A DNA stretch of 64,000 nt. It comes from Xylanibacter muris. GTDB taxonomy: Bacteria > Bacteroidota > Bacteroidia > Bacteroidales > Bacteroidaceae. The position numbers and the translations under genes are program-made. The notes under the pieces are model-generated. The model was given only the letters and a program-made list of their open reading frames with translations. It was not told the origin of the DNA and made no database searches. The DNA lies in contig NZ_JABKKF010000004.1 in assembly GCF_013166605.1 (NCBI RefSeq), forward strand, positions 124,001 through 188,000, in the 5' to 3' direction. Positions within the stretch are counted from its first letter, which is position 1, and the number at the start of each line of letters is the position of its first letter. Positions 36,519-44,471 of the stretch are shown piece after piece.

Positions 36519-37406
36519 CTACTTTCTCTTTTCAACATCCATGACCAATTTGCCCACATATATGCCGTGCTTGCCGTTCTGATCTACAGGCACATCCACT
36601 CCATCTGCATTCCTCACCCGTTCCAAACCTTTCATATATGTATGGGAATGGCCTCCGAGCACAAGGTCGATGCCCTTTGTGGACTCAATGAGCCTCACAT
36701 CATCTATCCCGCGCGATTCCTTCCATCCGAGATGCGACAGGCAAACCACCACATCACATTTCATACTGTCCTTAAGCAACGATGCCGTCTTACGGGCCGT
36801 CTCTATCGGATCATGATACTTTGTACCTCCATAACACGAAGCCGACACGAGACCGTCAAGTTGAGGGCCGAGACCGAAGACACCTATCTTAAGCCCCTTA
36901 CGCTCAATGACAACGTATGGCTTTACAAGTCCCTCGACCTCTGTCCCCGTAAAATCATAGTTGGCACATACTATGGGGAACTTTGCCATACGGAATATCT
37001 TCGCCATATTCTCCAGTCCGTAGTCAAACTCATGGTTGCCTATCGTTGCCGCATCATATCCCATCCTGTTCATAAGTCCGATCTCCACCTCACCGCCAAA
37101 CACAGTATAATAAGGCGAGCCCTGTGAGAAATCACCGCTGTCGAACAGCAACAGTCCCTCGTCTTTCATTCTCTCCTGCCTTACCATGGCTATGCGGCGC
37201 AAGAATCCTCCGCGCCCGGCCTTAAGCGTATCGTCGAGATTGACGCCAAGCGGCATCACCGTACTGTGAGTATCATTGGTATGGAGAACCGTTATCCTTA
37301 CAGCATCACGATCATTCCCCCCACATTGTCCACAACCAGCACAATGCTGAGCCACTGCCAGCAAAGGGACTACGAGGACTGCTATCGAAACAATTATCTT
37401 TTTCAT
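36519..37406 (-). CDS. 5'-nucleotidase, N-terminal metallophosphatase domain as a separate protein
   Basis: About 295 residues from ATG 37406 (MKKIIVSIAVLVVPLLAVAQ). A longer frame adds 24 residues ahead of the signal peptide and is unlikely. The dimetal motifs are all present: LHTNDTHS, FDSGDFSQGS, IGNHEFDYG, and GGHSHTY near the end. These belong to the UshA/5'-nucleotidase calcineurin-like domain, which hydrolyses nucleotides in the periplasm. The substrate-specificity C-terminal domain is missing here and is encoded by the gene upstream on the same strand (37468-38259), 61 nt away. A short Cys-rich stretch (HCAGCGQCGG) follows the signal peptide. Confidence 0.88.
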   Translation of the reverse strand: MKKIIVSIAVLVVPLLAVAQHCAGCGQCGGNDRDAVRITVLHTNDTHSTVMPLGVNLDDTLKAGRGGFLRRIAMVRQERMKDEGLLLFDSGDFSQGSPYYTVFGGEVEIGLMNRMGYDAATIGNHEFDYGLENMAKIFRMAKFPIVCANYDFTGTEVEGLVKPYVVIERKGLKIGVFGLGPQLDGLVSASCYGGTKYHDPIETARKTASLLKDSMKCDVVVCLSHLGWKESRGIDDVRLIESTKGIDLVLGGHSHTYMKGLERVRNADGVDVPVDQNGKHGIYVGKLVMDVEKRK

Positions 37407-37467
37407 ATATTTAAATCCATATAATAAATACAAAACAAATCCGGTGAGCCGCCATGCCCGACACAGG

Positions 37468-38259
37468 TCATTTGACAATAATACGGCCCTCCACCCTACA
37501 GTTCACAGCCCTGCCCTCTTTCTCCGCCTGCCGGAAATAGTCCGATATGATATATCGCGTGTTGTTTTCCTCACCCGGAGGAGCCACATAGCCTGTTTTC
37601 TTCTTGAAAGCCGTCATGCGGTCGTTACCCTGGGCAAGATAGTCTATTGTAACGATCCTGTATTTCTTATGCGGTTTTATCTCCTTACCGTGAAGCCTCG
37701 CGGAAAGGAGCTTTTTGTCTTTGCTTATACACAGTTCCACACCATGGCTCACTCCCTCGCCGCCTACCGAGGCCATCTCGCGGAACAGCTCCATAAGATT
37801 ATCACCGCTGAGAGTCAGAAAGCTGATCTTATTCTCAAATGGGGCAACATCGAGCACATCACCGAAAGTTACCGGTCCCTTAACAAGGGACGCCCTTATT
37901 CCACCCATGTTATATACACCGACCAGCGGTTTCTCGCCATACCTTGCCGATGCCCATACAAGAATATCCGCCAAAAGATTCGACAACGGGCTTTCCGGAC
38001 GGTATCCTTTTGCATTCACGGCAATATGTCCTACAACGGGACTCATCATGCTGTCCACCTTCTGCCGGTATGGAGCAATGAAGCTGTCAGCCTCCGTGTC
38101 ACGCATAGTATCATAAACGGAATCGACAAGTATTCGTGTGCGTACCACATTCGTTATGCGGCCTTGCGCATTCGATGTCTCTGCCGCACATACAGCAAAA
38201 AGAAGCGCAGCCACAACCTTTAACGTCATTCCGTTACTATTCCTGTTTTTCATCTTCAT
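37468..38259 (-). CDS. 5'-nucleotidase, C-terminal domain as a separate protein
   Basis: About 263 residues from ATG 38259 (or 38253). A longer frame from 38322 starts inside repeat family A and is rejected. Signal peptide ends at TSNAQ. The 5_nucleotid_C landmarks are YNMGGIRASL and FGDVLDVAPFENKI, which form the nucleoside-binding half of UshA-like enzymes. It has no metal site of its own. It precedes the metallophosphatase gene in the operon, the reverse of the order in the fused enzyme. The two secreted chains presumably assemble; that is inference. Confidence 0.85.
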   Translation of the reverse strand: MKMKNRNSNGMTLKVVAALLFAVCAAETSNAQGRITNVVRTRILVDSVYDTMRDTEADSFIAPYRQKVDSMMSPVVGHIAVNAKGYRPESPLSNLLADILVWASARYGEKPLVGVYNMGGIRASLVKGPVTFGDVLDVAPFENKISFLTLSGDNLMELFREMASVGGEGVSHGVELCISKDKKLLSARLHGKEIKPHKKYRIVTIDYLAQGNDRMTAFKKKTGYVAPPGEENNTRYIISDYFRQAEKEGRAVNCRVEGRIIVK

Positions 38260-38280
38260 CGTATATTCTATTGAATCATT

Positions 38281-38479
38281 CCTGTCTTTTATCTCCACGC
38301 AATATTCAAACGAGTTTGACATCGCCCATCCGCCTTACCGCAAATATTCATTTTACCAACCTTCCTAAATGTAGGGACGTGCCTTTGGCACGTGTCAAAC
38401 GGAAAACATCCCTCCAATGAATAATCTCGGTTGTGGCTGTTCATTACATTGTACACATCGCAAAGCGATGTCCCTACAT
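38281..38479 (-). repeat. Family A repeat, copy 4 (reverse orientation)
   Basis: Reading leftwards: hairpin M2 (38479-38455, ATCGC stem), linker, hairpin M3 (38396-38370, GTGCC stem), then the tail module with TCAAACTCGTTTGAATATTG (about 38325-38293). The GGGGAGG module is missing. The tail module abuts the start region of the 5'-nucleotidase C gene, so it forms part of that gene's leader. Confidence 0.8.
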
Positions 38480-38598
38480 GGGGCAGGGTCCGGCACACAC
38501 CTGAGGCGTCAATTTGCCCGTCCGACCTATCGGAAACGTGCTTTGATATGCAAAAGTAACGAAAAAACGGCATACCGCATAAAATAGACATCAAAAAT

Positions 38599-38630
38599 AT
38601 TGCGGATATTCCAAATTTATAGTACCTTTG
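38599..38630 (+). promoter_or_regulatory. Promoter of rplS
   Basis: TACCTTTG at 38623-38630 is preceded after 20 bp by ATTG (38599-38602), a near match to TTTG. The leader is about 87 nt long, long enough for regulation, but I see no defined structure. Confidence 0.6.
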
Positions 38631-38722
38631 CACCGCTTTTCTGCGTAATCGCTGACAGGAAGTTTCGTGTTGCCTGTTATGTTGCGCCGGAACGATAAAC
38701 AAATTTAATTATAAAAACAACA

Positions 38723-39091
38723 ATGGATTTAATTAAAATTGCTGAAGAAGCATTTGCAACCGGCAAACAGTTCCCGAAATTCAACTCAGGTGATACTGTG
38801 ACAGTCGCTTACAAAATTATCGAGGGTACAAAGGAGCGTATTCAGCTCTACCGCGGTGTGGTTATCAAAATCTGCGGTCATGGCGACAAGAAACGTTTCA
38901 CCGTACGCAAGATGTCCGGCACCATCGGTGTGGAGCGTATCTTCCCGATTGAGTCACCCAACATCGACAGCATTGTAGTCAACAAGTATGGTAAGGTTCG
39001 CCGCGCTAAGCTGTATTACCTCAGAGCCCTTACCGGAAAGAAGGCCCGCATAAAGGAAAGAAGAACAATTCCTACAGCAAGACTGAAATAA
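38723..39091 (+). CDS. rplS: 50S ribosomal protein L19
   Basis: 122 residues, the expected length. The conserved core [44 protein letters not shown] and [12 protein letters not shown] is intact. It is a monocistronic unit with its own promoter and a strong terminator, flanked on both sides by family A repeats. Confidence 0.97.
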   Translation: MDLIKIAEEAFATGKQFPKFNSGDTVTVAYKIIEGTKERIQLYRGVVIKICGHGDKKRFTVRKMSGTIGVERIFPIESPNIDSIVVNKYGKVRRAKLYYLRALTGKKARIKERRTIPTARLK

Positions 39092-39119
39092 AAAAGAGTC
39101 CCGATTGGGACTCTTTTTT
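39092..39119 (+). terminator. Rho-independent terminator of rplS
   Basis: A 10-bp stem AAAGAGTCCC / GGGACTCTTT with a GATT loop and a T-run, beginning directly after the rplS stop codon. Confidence 0.92.
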
Positions 39120-39146
39120 TATGGGCTATTCCGAGACCAAAGAGAG

Positions 39147-39430
39147 AGAGAAGTCCCTCCTGACCTCCCCGAAGGGGAGGAAAAGGGATGGAATGTGGAT
39201 GCATCAGATGAATATGCAGAAAACTGCCACAGGTAGGGACATCGCTTTGCGATGTGTACAATGTAATGTATGCCACAACCGAGATTATTCGTTGGAGGGA
39301 GATTGCCGTTTGACACGTGCCGGAGGCACGGCCATACATGGAAGACTATAATATTAACATTTTAGACAAGCAAATGGCAATATCAAACTCATTTGAATAT
39401 TCCCATTGCGAAGAAAAATAGAATGAAACC
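39147..39430 (+). repeat. Family A repeat, copy 5 (full length, M1-M2-M3-M4)
   Basis: M1 (GGGGAGG module) 39147-39220; M2 hairpin ATCGC-TTT-GCGAT 39233-39257; linker with CGAGATTATTCGTTGGAGGG; M3 hairpin GTGCC-GGA-GGCAC ending 39339; M4 tail 39362-39430 with ATATCAAACTCATTTGAATA. Same order and orientation as copies 6 and 7. Confidence 0.85.
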
Positions 39431-39531
39431 TGCATTCTCATGACCAAGGATATATGGAGGATAATGGCGACATATTGAAAATGTAAACCATTCAGCCAAG
39501 AGGCCAAAAACAAACAAATCAACCGTAAAGT

Positions 39532-39614
39532 GTATTCAGCCTAAATACAGAGTGTATGTAGCCTGAATACAGAGTGTATGTGGCCTAAATACAGAGTGTA
39601 TGTAGGCCACATAC
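39532..39614. repeat. Array 2: four 17-bp near-palindromes at 22-bp period
   Basis: Units at 39532, 39554, 39576 and 39598, consensus GTATGTRGCCTRAATAC with inverted ends GTAT/ATAC. All three 5-bp spacers are AGAGT. The last unit is close to a perfect palindrome (GTATGTAGGCCACATAC). Geometry is identical to arrays 1 and 3, sequence different. Confidence 0.85.
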
Positions 39615-39634
39615 ACTTTTAACATTTCCCGTTC

Positions 39635-39652
39635 ATATTACACGTGTAATAT
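39635..39652. repeat. 18-bp perfect palindrome
   Basis: ATATTACACGTGTAATAT, centred on CACGTG, 20 bp after array 2. It could be a dimeric regulator site. Confidence 0.55.
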
Positions 39653-39926
39653 ATTTACTCAAGAAAAACCTCATACAGATATTGTCATGCACCAACCTTT
39701 AATAAAGGTAATAGGGAAAAGCATATATTTTCTCATTATAAAAATATTAAAACGAGTTTGATTTTGCTCATTTGGCCTAAAAGGAACGTGTATTATTATA
39801 ATATAAGGTGGAAATGTTAAAAATATATTCATACATGAAAAAACATACGCAATTATTTGCATAAGAAGGCAAATGTATATACCTTTACAGTGTACCCCCA
39901 CACTATTACACTATATACACAAAAGT

Positions 39927-40216
39927 GAAGAGCCCCTTCTGACCTCCCCGAAGGGGAGGAAAAGGGGTGGAACATGGAAGCATCAGGCGGATATGCAGGA
40001 AACTGACACAAGTAGGGACATCGCTTTGCGATGTGTACAATGCAATTGTATGCTAAAAACGAGATTGTTCATTGGAGGGATGTTTTCCGTTTGGCACGTG
40101 CCAAAGGCACGTCCCTACATGGAGGATGAAGACAACAGACAAATGTTTCAGGTAAGCCGCATAGACGATATCAAACACATTTGAGCGTTGCCATGACGAA
40201 GAAAAACGGATGAGAT
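39927..40216 (+). repeat. Family A repeat, copy 6 (full length)
   Basis: M1 39927-40000; M2 hairpin 40012-40036 (ATCGC-TTT-GCGAT); M3 hairpin GTGCC-AAA-GGCAC ending 40120; M4 tail 40140-40216. It ends 32 bp ahead of the ABC transporter gene start, so the M4 tail is part of that operon's leader. Confidence 0.85.
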
Positions 40217-40248
40217 ACAACATAAAGAAATATATAAAAATACAAAAT

Positions 40249-41070
40249 ATGATAGAAGTAAACAACATCACTTTCAGCTATCCCGGCACAAGACGGAACA
40301 TCTTCCGGGATTTCAGCCTCACGCTCAATAAAAACAACATCTACGGACTGTTGGGAAAGAACGGCACCGGCAAGTCAACACTGCTTTATCTGCTGAGCGG
40401 AATGCTCAGAGCCAACCGCGGTGAGATAAAGATCAACGGAGTGGACGCACGCATACGGCGCCCCGACGTGATGAGCGAAATATTCATGGTGCCGGAGGAG
40501 TTTGACCTCCCTCCGGTCTCTCTCGACACATACGTGAAAACAAACAGCAAATTTTATCCTCGCTTCAACAATGAAGTGCTTGCAAACTGCCTGAAAGACT
40601 TTGAATTATCTCTCTCCATAAATTTGAATGAGCTTTCGATGGGACAGAAGAAGAAGGTGTTCATGAGCTTTGCCTTAGCAGCAGGCACAAGCCTGCTGCT
40701 GATGGACGAGCCGACCAACGGACTCGACATCCCATCGAAAAGCCAATTCCGACGCGTGATGGCCAACAATATGAGCGACGACAGAATACTGATAATCTCC
40801 ACGCATCAGGTACATGATGTGGAGTCGCTGCTCGACCATATTCTCATTCTAAGCGAGAGCAACATGATGCTCAACGCCTCCACATCGGAAATATGCAAGA
40901 ACTACAGGTTCGAATTCCGCTCCCCGTCGGAAATGGACAACAGCGTGATATATGCAGAGCCGACCTTACAGGGCAATGCCGTGATAGCCGGGCGCGAAGC
41001 CGGAAGCCCAGAGACGCAGATAAACCTCGAACTGCTGTTCAACGCCGTGGTCAAAGGAATTATCAGATAA
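40249..41070 (+). CDS. ABC transporter ATP-binding protein
   Basis: 273 residues from ATG 40249 (MIEVNNITFSYPG). A start 39 bp earlier would add a basic tail encoded by the end of the repeat and is less likely. Walker A GLLGKNGTGKST, signature LSMGQKKK and Walker B LLLMDEPTNGLD are intact, and the H-loop is ISTHQ. Its single-component type, next to a membrane protein and a GntR/YtrA regulator, resembles Ytr-like export ABC systems. First gene of an eight-gene operon; 44 nt to the permease. Confidence 0.88.
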   Translation: MIEVNNITFSYPGTRRNIFRDFSLTLNKNNIYGLLGKNGTGKSTLLYLLSGMLRANRGEIKINGVDARIRRPDVMSEIFMVPEEFDLPPVSLDTYVKTNSKFYPRFNNEVLANCLKDFELSLSINLNELSMGQKKKVFMSFALAAGTSLLLMDEPTNGLDIPSKSQFRRVMANNMSDDRILIISTHQVHDVESLLDHILILSESNMMLNASTSEICKNYRFEFRSPSEMDNSVIYAEPTLQGNAVIAGREAGSPETQINLELLFNAVVKGIIR

Positions 41071-41114
41071 ACAGAAAACAACCTAAATACACAACCATTC
41101 AAACATCAGTCAAC

Positions 41115-41978
41115 ATGAACAACACATTTGATATGAAACGCTTCGGAAGGCTGGCCGCATGCCACCTTGCCGACACATGGAAAGCCTTTGTCAAGCAGAC
41201 ACTCGGAATATGCTTTGCCCTTACAATCTCATACTGTTTCACCGTGTGGGAACAAAGGAACCTGTACCCTGCCGTTGCCGGCATAAAACATACGAACCAA
41301 TTACTATGCGGTTTCACATTACTGGCATTCTACGTGTTCATTACTATCTCCGCAGCCGCAATATTCGCCAACATGAAGACAAAGCAGCAGAGGATTACAT
41401 TCATGATGCTGCCGGCATCCAACCTTGAAAAATTCCTGATAAGGTTTCTCACCGTCACCATAGGATATTTCCTGTGCTTTACGACGGGCTTCATCATGGC
41501 CGACATACTGCAGATGACGTTCCGCACCGCGGTGACAGGAGTCTTCGGGTTCCATTCAATTGTATGGGAAGCAATCAGAACAATATGGGAATTCCTGACG
41601 GAACTGTTCAGCTACACCCCACCGGAAGACAGCCCAATTCTGTTGATTAGAAGTCCGCTGCTGATATTACTGACAATCATCATCGGCTATATACACATAC
41701 ACTCGGTATATACACTCGGAGGGGTACTCTTCAGAAAGCACGCGTGGCTTCTGACGACATGCGCCATATTCACTGTCTCATTCATGATAACCATCTTTGC
41801 CGGTGACCTCTTCGAAAAGATAATGGAGCTCCCGTTTTCTTTCGGAAAAGAATTACCGGAACATGTCCTCGGCATCTATCTCACAGGGATGACTGTCATG
41901 ACAGCGCTGTTCTACTGGGCTTCCTACAAGCTGTTCACCCGCATGCAGGTGATAAACAACAAATGGATAAATATATAA
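41115..41978 (+). CDS. ABC transporter membrane protein, partner of the preceding ATPase
   Basis: 287 residues from ATG 41115. The same frame is open from 40893, but that part overlaps the ATPase gene and lacks coding character. About six hydrophobic segments are visible: around 28-46, 58-82, 108-135, 175-195, 205-225 and 248-268. The motif MLPASNLEKFLIRFL after the second pair is common in Bacteroidota ABC-2-like permeases. Its position between the ATPase and the GntR gene supports the pairing. Substrate unknown. Confidence 0.8.
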   Translation: MNNTFDMKRFGRLAACHLADTWKAFVKQTLGICFALTISYCFTVWEQRNLYPAVAGIKHTNQLLCGFTLLAFYVFITISAAAIFANMKTKQQRITFMMLPASNLEKFLIRFLTVTIGYFLCFTTGFIMADILQMTFRTAVTGVFGFHSIVWEAIRTIWEFLTELFSYTPPEDSPILLIRSPLLILLTIIIGYIHIHSVYTLGGVLFRKHAWLLTTCAIFTVSFMITIFAGDLFEKIMELPFSFGKELPEHVLGIYLTGMTVMTALFYWASYKLFTRMQVINNKWINI

Positions 41979-42019
41979 TCGGATTCAACAACCGGACAAA
42001 ATATCATAACACGACATAT

Positions 42020-42430
42020 ATGACATTCAACAACGACAAGACCATCTATCTGCAAATGGCAGACAGACTATGCGATGAAATTATCACCGGAGCATACGGA
42101 AACGACGACCGCATACCATCGGTGAGGGAATATGCCGTGATGCTCGAAGTGAACACCAATACCGCAGTAAAGGCATACGAGTCACTGGCAAGAGACGGCA
42201 TAATATACAACAGGCGCGGACTGGGCTATTTTGTAGCCGCAGGAGCTAAGGAACATATAATAGAGACACGCAGGAAGGAATTTATCCAGAAGACGCTGGC
42301 GGAGCTGTTCAGACAGATGCGCCTGCTCGGAATAACACCTGACGACGTGATGGAGTCGTGGAACAAAAACTCACGGCAAGGACAACCCGACACTAAAGAA
42401 ACAACCGACATATACAATCATACAAAATGA
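42020..42430 (+). CDS. GntR-family (YtrA-type) transcriptional regulator
   Basis: 136 residues from ATG 42020. The frame is open 57 bp earlier but the HTH domain starts right here. The winged-helix (about 5-75) contains YLQMADRLCDEIITGAY, RIPSVREYAVMLEVNTNTAVKAYESL and GLGYFV, the GntR core. The C-terminal part is a short helical tail without a ligand-binding domain, as in the YtrA subfamily. Unusually, it lies third in the operon. It overlaps the next gene by 4 bp, so it is translated together with the efflux ATPase. It probably represses its own operon in response to envelope stress. Confidence 0.88.
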   Translation: MTFNNDKTIYLQMADRLCDEIITGAYGNDDRIPSVREYAVMLEVNTNTAVKAYESLARDGIIYNRRGLGYFVAAGAKEHIIETRRKEFIQKTLAELFRQMRLLGITPDDVMESWNKNSRQGQPDTKETTDIYNHTK

Positions 42431-43149
42431 TGATTCACCTTAAAGACATCAACAAGACCTACCACGGGGCACAGCCTCTGCATGTGCTGAAAGGCATCAA
42501 TCTCGATATAGAGGCAGGCGAATTCGTAGCCGTGATGGGGTCTTCCGGCTCCGGCAAGTCCACCCTTCTCAACATATTGGGAATACTCGACAACTACGAC
42601 TCGGGAGAGTATCTCCTCAACGGAGTACTTATAAAAGACCTCAGCGAGAGCCGCGCAGCGGAATACCGCAACAGGATGATCGGATTCATCTTCCAGTCGT
42701 TCAACCTCATCCCCTTCAAGACTGCCGTAGAGAACGTGGAGCTGCCGCTGTTCTATCAGGGGGTGAGCCGTCGCAAACGCCATGCCATGGCAATGGAATA
42801 TCTCGACAGGCTCGGCCTGTCGCAATGGGCCGCCCACTACCCCAACGAGATGTCGGGCGGACAGAAACAGCGTGTGGCAATAGCCCGTGCACTGATAACA
42901 CGGCCACAGATAATCCTTGCCGACGAGCCTACAGGAGCACTCGACTCGAAAACAAGCATCGAGGTGATGCAGCTGCTGAAAGACCTCAACCGCGAGCATG
43001 GAATGACTATCGTGGTGGTGACCCATGAGAGCGGAGTGGCCAACGAGACGAACAAGATTATACACATAAAGGACGGGCTCATCGGCAGAATAGAGGAAAA
43101 TACCGACCACCATGCCTCACCGTTCGGGATAGACGGAATAATGAAATAG
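42427..43149 (+). CDS. MacB/LolD-type ABC transporter ATP-binding protein
   Basis: 240 residues. Walker A GSSGSGKST, Q-loop FQSFNLIPFKTAVENVELP, signature MSGGQKQRVAIARAL, Walker B IILADEPTGALD and H-loop VVTHE are all present. The Q-loop sequence and length are typical of MacB/LolD/FtsE ATPases. It energises the two MacB-like permeases downstream (23 nt to the first). The start overlaps the regulator stop. Confidence 0.92.
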   Translation: MMIHLKDINKTYHGAQPLHVLKGINLDIEAGEFVAVMGSSGSGKSTLLNILGILDNYDSGEYLLNGVLIKDLSESRAAEYRNRMIGFIFQSFNLIPFKTAVENVELPLFYQGVSRRKRHAMAMEYLDRLGLSQWAAHYPNEMSGGQKQRVAIARALITRPQIILADEPTGALDSKTSIEVMQLLKDLNREHGMTIVVVTHESGVANETNKIIHIKDGLIGRIEENTDHHASPFGIDGIMK

Positions 43150-43172
43150 CCGACAAAAAACGATACAAAACC

Positions 43173-44429
43173 ATGCGTGACATAATTACAGAGATATGGA
43201 GCACCGCCAGACGCAACAAGCTGCGTACCGCACTTACCGGATTTGCCGTGGCATGGGGAATCTTCATGCTCATCTTCCTGCTCGGAGCGGGCAACGGACT
43301 GATAAACGCCCAGATACAAAGTGCCGACAGATTCCTTGTAAACTCGATGAAGGTATACGGAGGATGGACATCCAAACCGTATAACGGTCTGAAAGAAGGA
43401 AGGCCGATAGATCTGAAAGACCGCGACACCAAGGCAACGGAAGAAGAGTTCAAGGAGAATATCGGTGAGGTGGGCGCGGAGATAAACCAAGGAGGCATAA
43501 CCGTGAGCTACGGAAAGGAATACTTCACGTCAACACTCAAAGGCGTATATCCCAACCACTGCAAGATAAACAAGCGCGAGATCATCTGCGGACGGTTCAT
43601 AAACCATATAGACATACGCGACAGAAGAAAAGTGGCCGTGATAAGCGAAGGCAAGGCCAAGGAACTGAGCAAAGACATCAAGTCGCTCATAGGCAAGCAT
43701 GTCAAGGCAGGAAACACGGCATTCATGGTGGTCGGCATATACAAAGACGACGCCAGCCAGCAGAACGATGAAGTGTTTACGTCATACACGGCCCTGAAGA
43801 TTCTTTACGGAAAGGGCGACATGGCCGGCAATATCGAGTATTCGTTTCACGGACTGACCACCAAGAAACAGAACGAGGAATTCGAACAACGATACCGCGC
43901 ACGCATAAACGCCAACCATCAGGCAGCCCCGGACGACGAAAACGCCGTGTGGCTCTGGAACAGATATACAAGCAACATGCAGATGAACACAGGAATAGGT
44001 ATAATACGTACGGCACTGTGGATCGTAGGGCTGTTCACCCTCCTGAGCGGTATCGTGGGCGTGAGCAACATCATGCTGATAACCGTAAAGGAACGCACCC
44101 GCGAGTTCGGCATACGAAAGGCCATCGGAGCAAAGCCATGGTCGATACTGAGGCTCATCATCACCGAAAGCATCATCATCACCACTATATTCGGATACGC
44201 AGGCATGCTGTGCGGAATCGCCGCAAACGAATACATGAACGCCACCATCGGACAGACGAAAGTGGACACGGGACTTTTCCAGGCAACAATGTTCGTAAAT
44301 CCTACGGTAGGAATAGACGTGTGCCTCGAGGCCACTCTCGTGATGATTGCCGCAGGCACCCTGGCCGGCCTCATACCGGCCCGCAAGGCAGCAAGAATAC
44401 GACCGATAAAAGCGCTGACAGCCGAATAA
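43173..44429 (+). CDS. MacB-like ABC permease, first copy
   Basis: 418 residues. Topology is that of MacB: one N-terminal membrane segment (about 20-42, FAVAWGIFMLIFLLGAG), a large periplasmic domain (about 50-280), and three C-terminal segments. The latter contain the FtsX motif VGVSNIMLITVKERTREFGIRKAIGA near residue 290. There is no ATPase domain of its own, so it relies on the gene at 42427. It is about the same size as the next gene and probably forms a heterodimer with it. Confidence 0.9.
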   Translation: MRDIITEIWSTARRNKLRTALTGFAVAWGIFMLIFLLGAGNGLINAQIQSADRFLVNSMKVYGGWTSKPYNGLKEGRPIDLKDRDTKATEEEFKENIGEVGAEINQGGITVSYGKEYFTSTLKGVYPNHCKINKREIICGRFINHIDIRDRRKVAVISEGKAKELSKDIKSLIGKHVKAGNTAFMVVGIYKDDASQQNDEVFTSYTALKILYGKGDMAGNIEYSFHGLTTKKQNEEFEQRYRARINANHQAAPDDENAVWLWNRYTSNMQMNTGIGIIRTALWIVGLFTLLSGIVGVSNIMLITVKERTREFGIRKAIGAKPWSILRLIITESIIITTIFGYAGMLCGIAANEYMNATIGQTKVDTGLFQATMFVNPTVGIDVCLEATLVMIAAGTLAGLIPARKAARIRPIKALTAE

Positions 44430-44471
44430 CACGATATATCGGACAATAACCGTAAAAAAACAACCGCTCAC

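Larger units (their letters stand above)
39120..40248. other. Intergenic region of 1.1 kb, repeat-rich, no gene
   Basis: From left to right: family A copy 5, array 2 of 22-bp period repeats, an 18-bp perfect palindrome, an AT-rich stretch (39660-39900), and family A copy 6. Small open frames here are short, overlap the repeats and are not conserved between copies. No promoter of the TAnnTTTG type is evident for the downstream transporter operon. Confidence 0.6.

Noticed and set aside
38260..38322. N-terminal extension of the 5'-nucleotidase C-domain protein
   Set aside because: The extra codons lie in the M4 module of repeat copy 4 and precede an obvious signal peptide.
39532..39614. CRISPR array
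   Set aside because: All spacers are the same 5 bp; this is a simple tandem repeat of near-palindromes.
40893..41114. N-terminal extension of the ABC permease
   Set aside because: It overlaps the ATPase gene in another frame and has no membrane-protein character; ATG 41115 fits.
42418..44471. Minus-strand frames up to 231 codons in the efflux operon
   Set aside because: Antisense to clear ABC ATPase and MacB-like permease genes; no domain content.
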